From Actinostola sp. cb2023 (lineage: Eukaryota; Cnidaria; Anthozoa; Actiniaria; Actinostolidae), in NCBI GenBank assembly GCA_033675265.1, contig JAUJYZ010001354.1:243176-307175 (forward strand): a DNA stretch of 64,000 nt, in the 5' to 3' direction. Made by a program: the position numbers and the translations under genes. The notes below the pieces were generated by a model. It did not search any database. It was not told the origin of the DNA and worked only from the letters and a program-made list of their open reading frames with translations. Position 1 is the first letter of the stretch. Every line of letters begins with the position of its first letter. Of the stretch, positions 34,730 through 47,295 are shown piece after piece.

Positions 34730-35590
34730 TTCAAATACTCATTAATTATTCATGAGGTAACCAGCCAACCAGGTGCCCCCAATTTGGTCACATGATGGAC
34801 CTGGATACCCCGGAAAGTACTCGCGAGAGTAACTGGAAATGTTTCCAGTTACTGGAAAAATTGTTTTCCAGTACTGGAAACATTTCCAGTTACTCTCCCC
34901 AGTACTTATCATGAGGGACGATTAGAACTAATCGTCCGTCTCATGACTGTACATGAGTTCTTATCCCTCATATAATAATCATCGGGATCTTGGACAGAGT
35001 AGAGGCAATACCACTCTGTCCGAATTCGATTTAATCTGAAAGCAGGTTCTACTTCATACTACTCAAGAGTCCAACACATGTGGGATACGATGTCCTCGAC
35101 TCTGCGCATGAGCAGAGCATATGCAAAGACCGGAATTCTTGCTTTTCTGGGCTAAAACCTTGGAACTCTTTATTTATTGCCTTTAGGCCATTGCATGTAA
35201 TAATTAATGAGTATTTGAAGTCGTTCCAAAGCCTCGAATTCGGACTAGACGGGGTTTCCAGTCCTCGGCTTCGCCTCGGACTGGAAACCCCGTCTAGTCC
35301 TCATTCTCGGCTTTGAAACTTCATACTACTCAAGAGTCCAACACATGTGGGATACGATGTCCTCGACTCTGCGCATGAGCAGAGCATATGCAAAGACCGG
35401 AATTCTTGCTTTTCTGGGCTAAAACCTTGGAACTCTTTATTTATTGCCTTTAGGCCATTGCATGTAATAATTAATGAGTATTTGAAGTCGTTCCAAAGCC
35501 TCGAATTCGGACTAGACGGGGTTTCCAGTCCTCGGCTTCGCCTCGGACTGGAAACCCCGTCTAGTCCTCATTCTCGGCTTTGAAACATTA
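34730..35590. mobile_element. Hairpin-rich insertion in the satellite
   Basis: Foreign sequence between two satellite monomers. The left end TTCAAATACTCATTAATTATT pairs with AATAATTAATGAGTATTTGAA at about 35200-35220, defining an inner inverted-repeat element. It contains two nested hairpins built on CTGGAAATGTTTCCAG (about 34830-34900) and TTCCAGTCC...GGACTGGAA (about 35250-35305). The right part is duplicated. A related left end (TTAATAATTCATGAGC, a CCAACCAGG segment, then ATACCCCG) occurs at 60508. Confidence 0.65.
35052..35585. repeat. Perfect 267-bp tandem duplication
   Basis: 35052-35318 and 35319-35585 read the same throughout by eye, including the hairpin with GGGGTTTCCAGTCC arms. 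Both copies end GGCTTTGAAA, so the duplication is recent or maintained. Confidence 0.9.
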
Positions 35591-36842
35591 CATAGTGTCC
35601 ATGCTTTTAATGTAACAAGCTGTGTGACATCATTGGTGAACTTTTTAGCACCATTGGTAGATACTGTACATTATGTATATAGTTTTTTGCTGATACAATA
35701 AATGTCGATGTAGATGTAGATACTTGCATAGTGTCCATGCTGTTCCTGTAACAAGCTGTGTGACATCATCAATTGTTGAATTCTTAGCACCATTGGTAGA
35801 TACTGTACATTATGTATATAGTTTTTTGTTGACACAAACTCATATAGATGTAGATACTTGCATAGTGTCCATGCTGTTAATGTAACAAGCTGTGTAACAT
35901 CATTGGTGAATTTTTTAGCACCATTGCTAGATACTGTAGATTATGTTTTTAGTTTTTATGCTGATACAATAAATGTAGATGTAGAAACTTGCATAGTGTC
36001 CATGCTGTTCCTGTAACAAGCTGTGTGACATCATCAATTGTTGAATTCTTAGCACCATTGGTAGATACTGTACATTATGTATATAGTTTTTTTGCCGATA
36101 CAATAAATGTAGATGTAGATACTTGCATAGTGTCCATACTGTTCCTGAAACAAGCTGTGTGACATCATCAATTGTTGAATTCTTAGCACCATTGGTAGAT
36201 ACTGTACATTATGTATATAGTTTTTTGTTGACACAAACTGATATAGATGTAGATACTTGCATAGTGTCCATGCTGTTAATGTAACAAGCTGTGTAACATC
36301 ATTGATGAATTTTTTAGCACCATTGGTAGATACCGTAGATTATGTATATAGCTTTATTGCCGATACAATAAATGTAGATGTAGATACTTGCATAGTGTCC
36401 ATGCTGTTAATGTAAGAAGCTGTGTAACATCATTGGTGAATTTTTTAGCACCATTGCTAGATACTGTAGATTATGTTTTTAGTTTTTATGCTGATACAAT
36501 AAATGTAGATGTAGAAACTTGCATAGTGTCCATGCTGTTCCTGTAACAAGCTGTGTGACATCATCAATTGTTGAATTCTTAGCACCATTGGTAGATACTG
36601 TACATTATGTATATAGTTTTTTTGCCGATACAATAAATGTAGATGTAGATACTTGCATAGTGTCCATACTGTTCCTGAAACAAGCTGTGTGACATCATCA
36701 ATTGTTGATTTTTTTAGCACCATTGGCAGATACTGTAGATTATGTATATAGCTTTTTTGCCGATACAATAAATGTAGATGTAGATACTTGCATAGTGTCC
36801 ATGCTGTTCCTGTAACAAGCTGTGTAACATCATCATTGGTGG

Positions 36843-37112
36843 AATCAGTAGCATCTATGGTTGTGTAGGACTTGTGATGTTTCATACCCAAGGGGAACCA
36901 TAATTTCCAGTTAGAAATACAGTAGCCCTGAACAACATTTTATATTTTTTGCATTGCATAACACTTTTTCATTTCACAAACAACAATATATAAACAACAT
37001 TGGTTTAAGATGATTACTTGTTACAAAGAAATATTAAATAACTTGCATTTGAAGCTGTTGTCTTCTATGCATTACGTTCTTCACTATTTTGCAATTAGCT
37101 TTAGTTTAATTA
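36843..37112. other. Non-coding stretch after the satellite
   Basis: AT-rich sequence with no gene or repeat recognised. Confidence 0.5.
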
Positions 37113-37295
37113 CACCTGTTTTGAAAAACGTTGTCCATTTACAAAATACAAAATATTAAATAGTAGAAAGGAATTAATTAGAGACAAAAGAAATGCACTC
37201 AAGCTGAACTCTGGCTCATTGTTTCTCTAGTTAATTCCTTTCTACTATTTACTATTTTGTATTTTGTAAATGGACAACGTTTTTGAAAACAGGTG
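37113..37295. mobile_element. Tc1/mariner-like MITE, 183 bp
   Basis: Ends CACCTGTTTT and AAAACAGGTG with arms of about 65 bp running through GTTGTCCATTTACAAAATAC. TA flanks both ends (37111-37112 and 37296-37297). Confidence 0.85.
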
Positions 37296-37739
37296 TATAT
37301 TAATTTAATCAAAATATTTACTTAGATGTTTTACCATTCAAAAACATCCCCGCAACAATTTTCTCTGAGATTTAACAATAATGTCTTATTTGATTAGAAT
37401 TATATAGGCTATGGACATATGTTTATAACAATTAAATTACCAAAAGAAATTTAATTTAACTAATTTAATGCTATTAGGATATATTATAATCATTACCCAA
37501 TATAACATAATAATAATGTATTAATAATATAATACAGTGCTTTACTAATGTGATAATAGTCATCTCAATACATATATATTTGTACCTGTAGTATAAAATA
37601 TAAATGTAAGCACTCTGTTGTTATTGTTGTTGTTGTTGTTGTGTTGTATTCTACGACTTCAATCAAGTAGGTGTCAGTAGCATCAGTGTTCTTGGTCAAG
37701 TCTCCTACTCATACTTTAGCTGTGTCTATTTCTTACAAG

Positions 37740-38590
37740 GTTCATCATTGATACTGTGATGTGTCATTGTAACATTGCATTTGTGATTGGCATGTCTGTG
37801 ACAGTCTTTGCCATAATTGCTGTCTGGTCTAATGTCATCATAGTCACTGTCCCTGTTGTAGTAGTTAATAATCATTCTAATTTTTTATGTCTGTACTGTG
37901 TCATTGAAACACTGTGTTTTTGGTTGTCAGGTTTGTAACCATCTTCGTAGTGATGTGCTCTCACCAGGCTTCAGTTTAGAAGGATATCACAGTCTCAAGC
38001 AGTGCAAAGATAAGTGGATATGTAGTTATCACAAAATACTCCAGACTTTTGTTCACTCAAATCATTTCAAAGACAATGCTTTGGTTTCCATGAAAGAGCT
38101 TTCTAGCTTTGTTTTACAGTGCGACTACTGTAACCGGGGCCACTTAGATAACGAGAACCAATCACAATTCAGACGAAAACAAAGCCAATTTCAAAATCTG
38201 TGTACTTCAGCCAATCAGGAGAGAGCATTCTCGTTATGTAAGTTGCCCCGGTTGAAGTCATCGCACTGTAAACCCTCTTTTAATTTTTTGTATGCACTAT
38301 TTATATTTGCTGTGAAGTCTGGTGAGAACACTGAAAGTTGAAGTAAGATCCAATGAGATCATAGTCATTGTCCCTGTAGGTGAAGTCAGTAATCATTGTA
38401 ATTCACTATGTCTATACTGTGTCAATGTAAATATTGTTTCTGGTTCTCGTGTGTAACAGTGTGTGTCCTGGTTGTTGTCTGATCGAATGTCATCATAGTC
38501 ATTATGTCTGTTGTAGTACTATAATAATAATAATTGACTATGGCCTTGGAGGTTAGCCTAAGTGGTGATCATGACAAAGGTAAATAGCAT
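37740..38590 (-). repeat. Inverted copies of the YDDI-encoding repeat
   Basis: On the minus strand this block has the GACTATGATGACATT core three times (near 37845, 38365 and 38500) followed by the same downstream text as at 15620-16010. The edge GGTTAGCCTA / GGTGATCATGACAAAGG at about 38553-38580 is the complement of the edge near 15635-15660. The copy is broken by stops and by the MITE at 38117. Confidence 0.6.
38117..38268. mobile_element. Tc1/mariner-like MITE, 152 bp
   Basis: Ends CAGTGCGA and TCGCACTG with imperfect arms that include AACCGGGGC and GATAACGAGA. TA flanks both ends (38115-38116 and 38269-38270). Confidence 0.8.
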
Positions 38591-38752
38591 GGACAGTATT
38601 CATCACAACTTCTCTTATGTATGCCTATCATGTATAAAGGTGGTAGTATAAGTTGTATTGTATTGTATTGTACAGTATTCATCACAACTTCCCTTATGGT
38701 TGCCTATCATGTATAAAGTTGATATTATTCCAATAGCATCTGCCTATTGATT

Positions 38753-39221
38753 CAGTTTTCTTCCCGGTTAATACGGACACCCGGTTATTACAGACATGTT
38801 GTTCTGTCCTGGCCGAAACTCATATAAATGCCTGTAAAATATACCTGTTTAATACGGACATCGGATAATACGGACAACGGACACTTTTTCCTGTCCCAAT
38901 ATGCCCATTTTCATACAAAGCCTACCCGGTTAATACAGACAATTTATTTTCTTAAGACAACGACAATGTGTAAATTGATCGCTTTTTAATAAATTTACGT
39001 TTCTTCCATACTCTCTCACGTTGAACTTGTAAACTGATCGCTAATTACATGCATTCAGACTTTCCCCACTAAAAATAAACAGATCACCAGTGACATGCAT
39101 TCAGTGTTTGCGCAAAAAAAAAAACATGACGTAAATTGACTAACCCGCTTTATACGGACACCCGGTTAATACGGACACTGCGTCTCGTCCCAATGGTGTC
39201 CATATGAACCGGGTTCCACTG
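38753..39221. mobile_element. Tigger/pogo-type MITE, copy 1
   Basis: Contains many GGTTAATACGGACACC units. The right end GAACCGGGTTCCACTG is the complement of the CAGTGGAACCCGG type terminus typical of Tigger/pogo elements, with the left end an eroded form. No transposase. Position 38960-38990 is the unoccupied version of the site that holds a foldback insertion in copy 2. Confidence 0.7.
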
Positions 39222-39675
39222 TAATATTATTGGTTGCATACTTATGTCCCTGGGACAGACAATGATGTGATGCAATATGTGTAACTATTTAAATCATAAC
39301 AAGAACTTAAGTTACTGAACTGTAAGCAGATAATATGTGACTACTGTGTCTTGTTGTTTATAGAACTTACCCCTCCACTCGATATTGTTTTTTAAACCAA
39401 TTTTCGGTCTTAAATAAGCCACTTCACGTTTTCGTCCACCATTTGGGGCAAACGCGCAAACATTTATAGAAATCTGCATCACTTTGGCTTGCTGTAACTC
39501 TGCTCGATTTTGTTGGATTTTGTTGGCCGCTGTGGAGAAGTTCGACTGTAGTTTTTGATTGAAGTCTGAAGTCACAGAAGACAGTTCTAGCCAACCATAA
39601 TAATGGTTCTAATATCAAAAATGTCTAATCGATCACATGTGAATTTTTTTTTAAATTGCAGTACTATATGAGTTA
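39222..39675. other. Non-coding stretch
   Basis: No supported gene or repeat. The overlapping minus-strand frames at 39312-39618 lack any recognisable domain. Confidence 0.4.
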
Positions 39676-42600
39676 CAGTACAGTCAGAAAGTTTTTCACG
39701 CTCCAAAACAACACATCTTCAGGACTTCCGATATTTCGTCAGAATGCCGATATATCGTTTATGCAAAATATTGGTTAGACGATGTTCAACCGAAATATCG
39801 TTTGGAGCTATCCGATATATATCGGTTGAGTCAAACCGATATTTCGGTTAGGCGATATTTCGGTTAAAGCGATATTTCGGTTAGGCGATATATCGGTAAT
39901 AACCGTAATGTAAACTGTACATTTATTGAATTCACCACACTGAATAGTTCACTTTTAACATCTCATTAAAATTCACGTCGTCCAATTACTGCATGACTGT
40001 AGTGTGTTATATTTACTTTGTGATCTATGAACTAGACGCTTTAATAAGCGTTCGCCCTGGTGCGATTGAGCACTGGGATGCATTGTAGCATGAAAGAAGT
40101 ATACTTATATGGGCCTCCACCTTCCATTCAGTGAGGGATTGAGCTGTGAAGAACGAAGAGATCAGAAACGAACTGAACTGACCGAGACACACGTTTTCAT
40201 TCTCACCCCAGACAATTTTGTCATTGTTTTGTCATTTTGGTCGTAGTTTGTGTTCAGTTTTTTTTTCACTTGCATTTGATATTTCATAAGATTTTGATAT
40301 GATTTTTTCAGATTTTTCAGATATGATTTTGAGTCCGCGATCCACGACGTGGTCAGAAAACGCTTGACATCTTTTAGAGTAGGTCTACCGCTAACGGCAT
40401 GTGCAGATCAATGCGGTGAGGCAATCAACTGAAGCTATCAACTGATACTCTGAGATTCCAAAGCTTTTAGACCAGGCCAATTACACTGCATGTAGTTTGA
40501 CAGCGACATAAAACAAAGAAGAACGCTTCGCTCGATGTCAACATTCATGTCAACACGGCCTAAGATATTCGCGAACCGAACTGACAGAGACACAGGGAAG
40601 CCTTGAAAGCCTTTACTTATTGCATGACTCGGGAGAACATGCAGAATTTGGAATCGCCAGGCACTCAACAACATAATGTAATACCCGCCAGCTCAGACTT
40701 TGTATAAACGAGTTCTAGCAAGAGTGCTAGCAAAATTGAATAAAACATACTTAGATTTTAGGGAACTATTCCAGAAAGTGCTAAAACCTTGAACAGTTTT
40801 AATCTATCTAAATTATATTTCAATACATATAATATATATGCTACTGATATGAATTGAAATGGAAATGATATGATATGATATCAATTCCTTGCAAAATTAT
40901 TTCACAAATGAATGAAAATCAACTGTAGTTTTTACAAACTCCGCAATAAAATTTCTGAGAGAGTTGTTTCAACTTTTTCACAGGTATTTACCTTCCTGAG
41001 CGAGTAGGAAAAAAAAGCTGCTCGCAGGGTAGTAGTACAGTCAGAAAGTTTTTCACACTAGTTCGGCGATATATCGGCGGCGATATATGGGCTGAAACAA
41101 AATATCGGCACCTAAATTCCGCCAAGATATCGGTTGATCAACCGGATATTTTGTTTGAGCATTAACAATAGAGTAAAAACCTGCATAAAAGAACCCCTAC
41201 TTTTCCAAGTCAGGCTGAAATGGTTCTTATATATTGGGTGTCTAGTGAGAAATCAGGCTGAATAGGTTCTTAACAGGTTCCTATTTACAGGGCAAAAAAA
41301 AAAAAATATTGTTCCTGATATGGTGTATTTCCTTACAATTTGTTTTAATTAGTGAACTATTGACCCTGAAAGGTCTAATATTCACACTAAACATTAACAA
41401 CCCAACTGTTTAGTAAATATAATATTTCTGCATATTCAGCACCGACTGTACCTGTGTGTTCTGAGCTTTAGCCATTTTCTCATAAGAACCTGCTTCATTT
41501 GTCAGGCTGAACTGGTTCTTATATATTGGGTGCTTTTAATTAAAATTGGCTAAATTTCAGCCTGGACGTTCTTAATCCGCAGTTTCTTATATGCGGGTTT
41601 TTACTGTATTTCAGTTGACTGGAACCGATATTTCGCTTTTCCCAAACGATATTTCAGTTACCTCCAACCGATATTTCGTTTGAATGTTCATAACCGATAT
41701 TTTTGCAACTGAAATATCGTTTGCAATCTACACATTGAAGTGTACATTTAATTTGTTTCTCGAGACGGATCTTTGTTGTTTTTAAAAGCTTTTAATGTCG
41801 GGATTCGAATCGATGACCATTGGTTAGACGTTAAACAGGCAAATTAAAGGGTGCTAATGCTTTTTCAGACAATACTAAAAGAAAGTTTTATAGTATTTTG
41901 ACTGGTGTGAAATTATATCTAATTTGTTTTTATACAAGAAAATGAACAACCGACGAACGAAGCGTCCTTGCACTTTGTCTCAACAACACCATAGTGATGA
42001 TCGTACACAAACTTGTTGAATCACCGTTTCTAAAGCTCACTGTAGGAGAAAATACTCACATTATGTTAATATGATATAAATGTGATTTATAGTAAACCTC
42101 TCTTCACAAGAAATCACTATATCACTATTCGCCATTAAAAAGTAAAGTGCCCTGGTTCCCGTAGACTTGTTTCACGTGCTAACACACCATGTGTCAATCA
42201 AGTGTCTCAAACATAACTTTCTCACGTGCATGCTAATAAACCTATTAAGATTTTAGAACTGATAATGCCGAAAGTTGGTGGGAAAGGGCCATGGAAAAGA
42301 CCTTTTGAATCAGTCATAGGATTGTATTGGATCGTGATTTGTCATAAAGAATGCCATTACATCGATCATTAGAACATCAAGAAATCAAAAGAACAGAATT
42401 CTAGCTGCAAATTTATTTTCCAACAGCAAAAACATAAAACAACAGCCCCAAAATGACACTGACAGCATCGCATCTGAATCCAAGCACACATGCAGGTAAA
42501 TAAGTTTAATGATCGTATCAGATCGTCCTTCACCTCACAGTAAACATTATTTTAAAATATCGAGAATTGTGAGCACAATTCATAGATCACAAGGTTAAAG

Positions 42601-45288
42601 TGCTACTTAGACGAAAATCGATCGAAGTTTAATTTAGCTGAAACTTCATTGAATAATTCTTCAAGGGTCTAATAATAACTAGTTAAAATCTTTTTTCGAT
42701 ATTCCAGAGGGAAGTACTATATTTTCATGAATCTTTAGAGGTGTCAGTGACGTCATCTACTCAACCCAACATTCAGCTCCATACATTTCTTTGTATTTTG
42801 TGAGTCAAAATATCTCAATGTTTTATTCAGATAACAGCTCTGTATTGAAGACAACTGATCAGACAATCAATCCTAAGCACAAATAATGTAAGAAAACTCC
42901 TTCACCCAAACTTTTAGCTTCAATATAAAAATAAAATAATTCAAGAAACTAAACACAAAGAAATGTATGGAGCAAAGCCGTGTTGATTGTTAGGGTTGAG
43001 TAGATGACCTCACTGACACTTCTAACGATTCATAAAAATGTAATACTTCCCATAGGAATTTTGAGAAAACACATTAACCAGTAATTGTATGGCTCTTTGA
43101 GATTATTTCAGTGAAGTTTCAGCTAAATTAAACTTCGATCGATTTTCGTCTAAGTAGTACATTAAAGTAATGATGATAATGAAGAGTAAAAAAGTAATTC
43201 AAATCATAGATCAATAACAAACACACAGATTTCCAAAGAAACCCGGCCGGTACGAAAACATATGGGTCGATCAGACATTGTAATGGCAGATCATGAATGA
43301 AATCATTCGCCATAAACATGTATAAACCATAATTCATAGATCACAAAGTAAATATAACACATTACAGTCAGATATCGTGTCAGTCTCGTCAGACATGCAT
43401 TAATGCCGCCGTTGGAAATTTGATGACGTGAATTGTAATGAGACATAAAGTCAATGTGATTTCAATAGATGTACAGATACAATGTATTTGGCGTATAAAT
43501 ACATCGCTGTTAACCGATATATCGCCTAACCGAAATATCGCCTAACTGAAATATCACTTTAACCGAAATATCGGTTAACCGAAATATCGGTTAACCGAAA
43601 TATCGGTTAACCGAAATATCGGTTAACCGAAATATCGGTTAACCGAAATATCGTTTTGACTAGAACATCGTCTAACCGATATTTTGCTTAAACGATATAT
43701 CGGAATTTTGACGAAATATCGGAAGCCGTGACAATATGTGGGTTTGGAGCGTGAAAAACTTTCTGACTGTACTGTATTAAGCTTGAGGTCCTTGGCTTGA
43801 GTTGCTTGGTTCAAGCTCACGTCTAGACTAGAGCCATGACATTCACATACTGACAAGAGTGTTGCCATTACATCATTATACTTGTATCTACTACTTAGAC
43901 CCATCACTTTCTTTAGTATATCACAATCATCAAGAGTATTGTCTTCTACTCGAATACATGAAATTCCATACACGGGTCATGAAGTAAGCTTCGTAGTCGT
44001 TGCTTTCAACTGCCGAAAATCCAGTTTAATTTTGTAATGATTTTCTTTACAATGCAACAGCTTAACTTCAAGTTGGTATACATGTAGCTGATAAAAGCTT
44101 TCAAGACTTGTCTCTGTTTCAGTTCGCGAATATCAGTCTTAGGTATGTTGACATCGAGCGATCGCGAACGAAGCCATCTCTTCGTTCTTCTGACAGCTCC
44201 CTCAGGAAATGGAAGGGTGACGATATCAAGTTTGAAGATCTTCTCATCTTTGACAACACACTGAACACTCTGACGAGTGAAGAGGGCGAGATTTCCCTCG
44301 AAAAATTCCACATTAAGAGCCTTCCATCGTGTCTTGCGACGCCTTAGCCCTGGGTACGAGTAATTATGCTTTTATATACGGTCAGTATGGCGAATGCTTT
44401 CATTAACGATGATCTGATGTGGGGCAATTTAATCGATCCATATTTTTTCTTACCGGCCGGGTTTCTATGGAAATCACGAGTGTTTTTTATTGATCTATGA
44501 TTTGAATTACTTTACTTTGTGATCTATGAATTCTGCTCACCATTCTCGATATTTCAAAACAATGTTTACTGTGAGGTGAATGATGATCTGATACGATCAT
44601 TATTTACCGGCATTTTAAGTCTTCCTCGCAGCCGTGTATTGTTTTGTGCTTTTGCGGTTCAGGAAAATAGATTTGCCACTAGAATTCTGTTCTTTTGATA
44701 TCTCAAAATTGCTTTCAAAATAAATATTAGGTCGCTTTACCATTCATTGCTATCCACCAAAGGGACGATCGATGGCCCGATGAAACGTCTTTCCCACCAA
44801 CTTTCGGCATTATCAGTTCTAAAATCTCAGGTTCATTAGCGTACACGTGAGAATGTTATGTTAGAGACACTTGATTGACTGACACAACTTTTTACCAACC
44901 CGCTTCATTTTGAGCCGGAGCAATCAAAAACACTTCAGCAAAACGTCAGGACGATTTAGCAAACCGTTAAACTGTCTGAAAAAGCGTTAGCACCCGTTAA
45001 TTTGCCTGTTTAACGTCTAACCAATGGTCATCGATTCAAATGCCCACATTAAAAGCTTTTAAAAACAACAAAGATCCGTCTTGAGAAAAAATTTAATGTA
45101 CACGGTTGCAAAAATATCGGTTACAAACAGTCAAACGAAATATCGGTTGGAGGTAACCGAAACATCGTTTGGGAAAAGCGAAATATCGGTTCCAGTCAAC
45201 CGAAATATTGTAAATGCTCAAACAAAATATCGGCCGAATTTAGGTGGCGATATTTCGTTTCAGCGTGAAAAACTTTCTGACTGTACTG
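39676..45288. mobile_element. Two interleaved foldback elements with CAGTACAGTCAG ends
   Basis: Termini of the form CAGTACAGTCAGAAAG occur at 39676 (inward right) and about 41034 (inward right), and their complements end at 43774 and 45288. Sequence inside each end pairs 39676 with 43774 (both continue GTTTTTCACGCTCC) and 41034 with 45288 (both continue into CACCTAAATTC), so the two elements overlap rather than nest. Subterminal arrays consist of CGAAATATCGGTTAAC. The second element has arms over 1 kb long: 41034-43335 less an insertion, against about 44350-45288. Another inverted pair, 40480-40690 with 44085-44215, bridges the outer segments. No transposase was found. An eroded half copy ends at 61884. 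Confidence 0.7.
42599..43161. mobile_element. 563-bp inverted-repeat element flanked by TTAA
   Basis: Inverted arms of about 250 bp, reading CTACTTAGACGAAAATCGAT from the left and its complement on the right, sit between TTAA at 42595-42598 and 43162-43165. TTAA duplication is typical of piggyBac and Kolobok. It interrupts the left arm of the larger foldback element, whose right arm near 44500 shows the uninterrupted sequence. Confidence 0.75.
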
Positions 45289-46734
45289 TATTGGAGTTTA
45301 TGATGAAGGCATTGGGAGAAAATATATTCCAGGTATCAATACCAAATATATTTTCTCCCAACTAGCCGTTATTATAAACCGATAATGACGTCTCAAAATC
45401 GTGTTTAGTTTATACACACATGATAACATATTTATGGGATGTACTATAAAATAGGCAGTCTAGGACTGCATGTAGCTACTGCTGTGAAGCCAGTAATAAA
45501 ACGAATAGACAATGATAATAATAATAATAATAATAATGACTTTATTCAGTTTTTCCACTAGGTGGCTCTTCATCTGAAATCCTAACAAAAATTACAAAAA
45601 ATAGAGAAAAAATAGAGAAAGGAGAGAAATGAAGGAAAGAAATTATGGAGAAAAGAAATGTAATGTGAAAAGAAAATGTTGTGATGGTATAACAAAAATG
45701 ATAATAAATATAACTTAAGCTTAATAATAAATGGTTAATGATTGCATTTCCAACGAAGTGGTTCTTTGTCTATCCGAAAGAACAAAGTAAAGCTACAGAT
45801 ATATAACTTATATAATGAACCATAATAACAAAAATAAAAACAAACGTTTGAATCAAAGCTAAGAGTGAGATTTCAAGTGTTCACAAGTTTTACACAAGTA
45901 ATTCATATTAACGGAATGAACGATATGAACGGAAATCGACAACAAACAACAGTCTGGCACAGCTCCCTTGGTGTACACAAAGAGAATAACTACGAAAATA
46001 ACTGTAATTTAAAATTGAATCAACAACAACATTTGGTAATCGTAACAATCATTTATTTGAGAGAACATATATATAATAGAACTGTAACTAATTGTAATAG
46101 CAATGTCTGTTTTAATACTGTGCTAAACAAGTACGTAATCGTCAACTGAACAACCACCTTGGTTCGGCGTTTTTAGCGTTTGCCTGGTGGAAATTATATA
46201 AAGACTGACTGTCAAAAAAAACTGAACAATTATTTACGAGAAAACACTGGACACATCAGCTGAAATCTGTGCTTGATTACTGATGCAGAAAAGCTCAAAA
46301 TCATTGTAAATTGAGACTAGTCTTACTTTACCTCACTCGTAACGTAAACATCACACATCGAGCACATGGAAGAACGTAGCTTGGACGTTGCAATCGATAA
46401 GATAATCGATAAGTCGATTATTGACGCCAGTTGACAAAATTAACAAAATGTAGTCGAACAAAACGCCGGTCGAGACGAGAATAGAACAAAAATACACCTG
46501 GTATCATCGTGAAAAGGTTTTCTAGTCTTCACTCGTCTTCGCTCTCCTTCGCGTAATTCGACTCAATTCAATTGGATTTTCCGAATGAATCCGAGTCAAC
46601 CCGAAAATTTGGACACTTACGGACAGACTTACGGACTTACACACTCGATGGCATAGTAACTACGCCTTCCCAGAAGGCAGTAGCTACAAAAAAAAAAACT
46701 TGTTATCAACACAACTTTCACTTCCAGAGGGGTG
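45289..46734. other. Non-coding stretch with a hairpin and a microsatellite
   Basis: A hairpin at about 45310-45362 (GGGAGAAAATATATT and complement) and an AATAAT microsatellite near 45512-45538 are the only structured parts, plus a degenerate GATGGCATAGT hairpin near 46640-46690 related to that at 12937. No gene supported. Confidence 0.5.
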
Positions 46735-47295
46735 GGGGAGACCTTTGGGCGGGGAGGGGAGAGACCTTCGGGGGAAAGGGGGAGACCTTCGGACGAGGAG
46801 GGGGTGATCTTTGGGCGGGGAGGGACATTTAGGAAGGGTGGGGGAAGACCTTTGGGTGGGGAGGGACCTTTGAGTGGGATGGTGGGAGACCTTTGGGCGG
46901 GGAGGGGCAGAATTTTGGGCAGGGAGGGACATTTGGGAGGGATGGGGGAGACCTTTGGGCGGGGAGGGACCTTTGAGAGGGGTGGGGGAGACCTCTGGGT
47001 GGGGAGGGGGATACCTTTGGATGGGGAGGGGGATACCTTTGGATGGGGAGGGGGGGGAGATCTTTGGGCAGGGAGGGACATTTGGGAGGGATGGGGAGAC
47101 CTTTGGGCGGGGAGGGACCTTTGAGTGGGATGGTGGGAGACCTTTGGGCAGGGAGGGAGGAGACCTTTGGACGGGGAGGGCAGAGACCTATGGGCCGGGA
47201 AGGGAAAGACATTTTGGCGGGGTGGGGGGAAACCTTTGGGCGGGGAGGGGGAGACCTTTGGACGGGGAGGGAGAGACCATTGGGTGGGGAGAGGG
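46735..47295 (+). repeat. G-rich minisatellite
   Basis: About 560 bp of imperfect repeats of GAGACCTTTGGGCGGGGAGG and variants such as GGGACATTTGGGAGGGATGG. The plus strand has dense runs of three to five G, giving strong G-quadruplex potential. All open frames across it on both strands are Gly/Arg or Pro/Ser low-complexity artefacts. Confidence 0.9.

Larger units (their letters stand above)
17554..36842 (+). repeat. Satellite array, 131-bp monomer with 90-bp deleted variants and ~1.9-kb higher-order repeat
   Basis: Monomer length is fixed by successive copies of TTGCATAGTGTCCATGC, for example near 18230, 18361 and 18492 (131 bp apart). A second monomer type is 90 bp (for example 18623 to 18713) because 41 bp from CTGTGTAACA to CCATTGGTAG are missing. 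The core from about 18.1 to 33.9 kb is nearly uniform, with the same series of variant monomers recurring at 1749, about 1902 and 2430 bp intervals. The outer units (17.55-18.1 and 35.6-36.84 kb) are more divergent and carry CAATAAATGTAGATGTAG. After subtracting three insertions, about 15.7 kb remains, over 100 monomers. Open frames in it repeat with the array and are not genes. Confidence 0.95.

Noticed and set aside
18074..34795. Many 60-99 codon open frames with VHAVNVTSCVTSLVN or YLHLYQFVSTKDYIHN text
   Set aside because: They recur with the satellite, depend on monomer length and read through unit junctions; no start context or domain.
17554..36842. CRISPR-like appearance of regularly spaced repeats
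   Set aside because: Units are contiguous 131-bp monomers without unique spacers, in animal DNA.
37898..38341. 147-codon frame with several Cys and His
   Set aside because: It runs straight through a TA-flanked MITE at 38117-38268 and is antisense to the YDDI repeat; an artefact.
43623..44347. Overlapping frames of 64-116 codons on both strands
   Set aside because: They lie in foldback-element loops with CGAAATATCGG arrays; no conserved protein.
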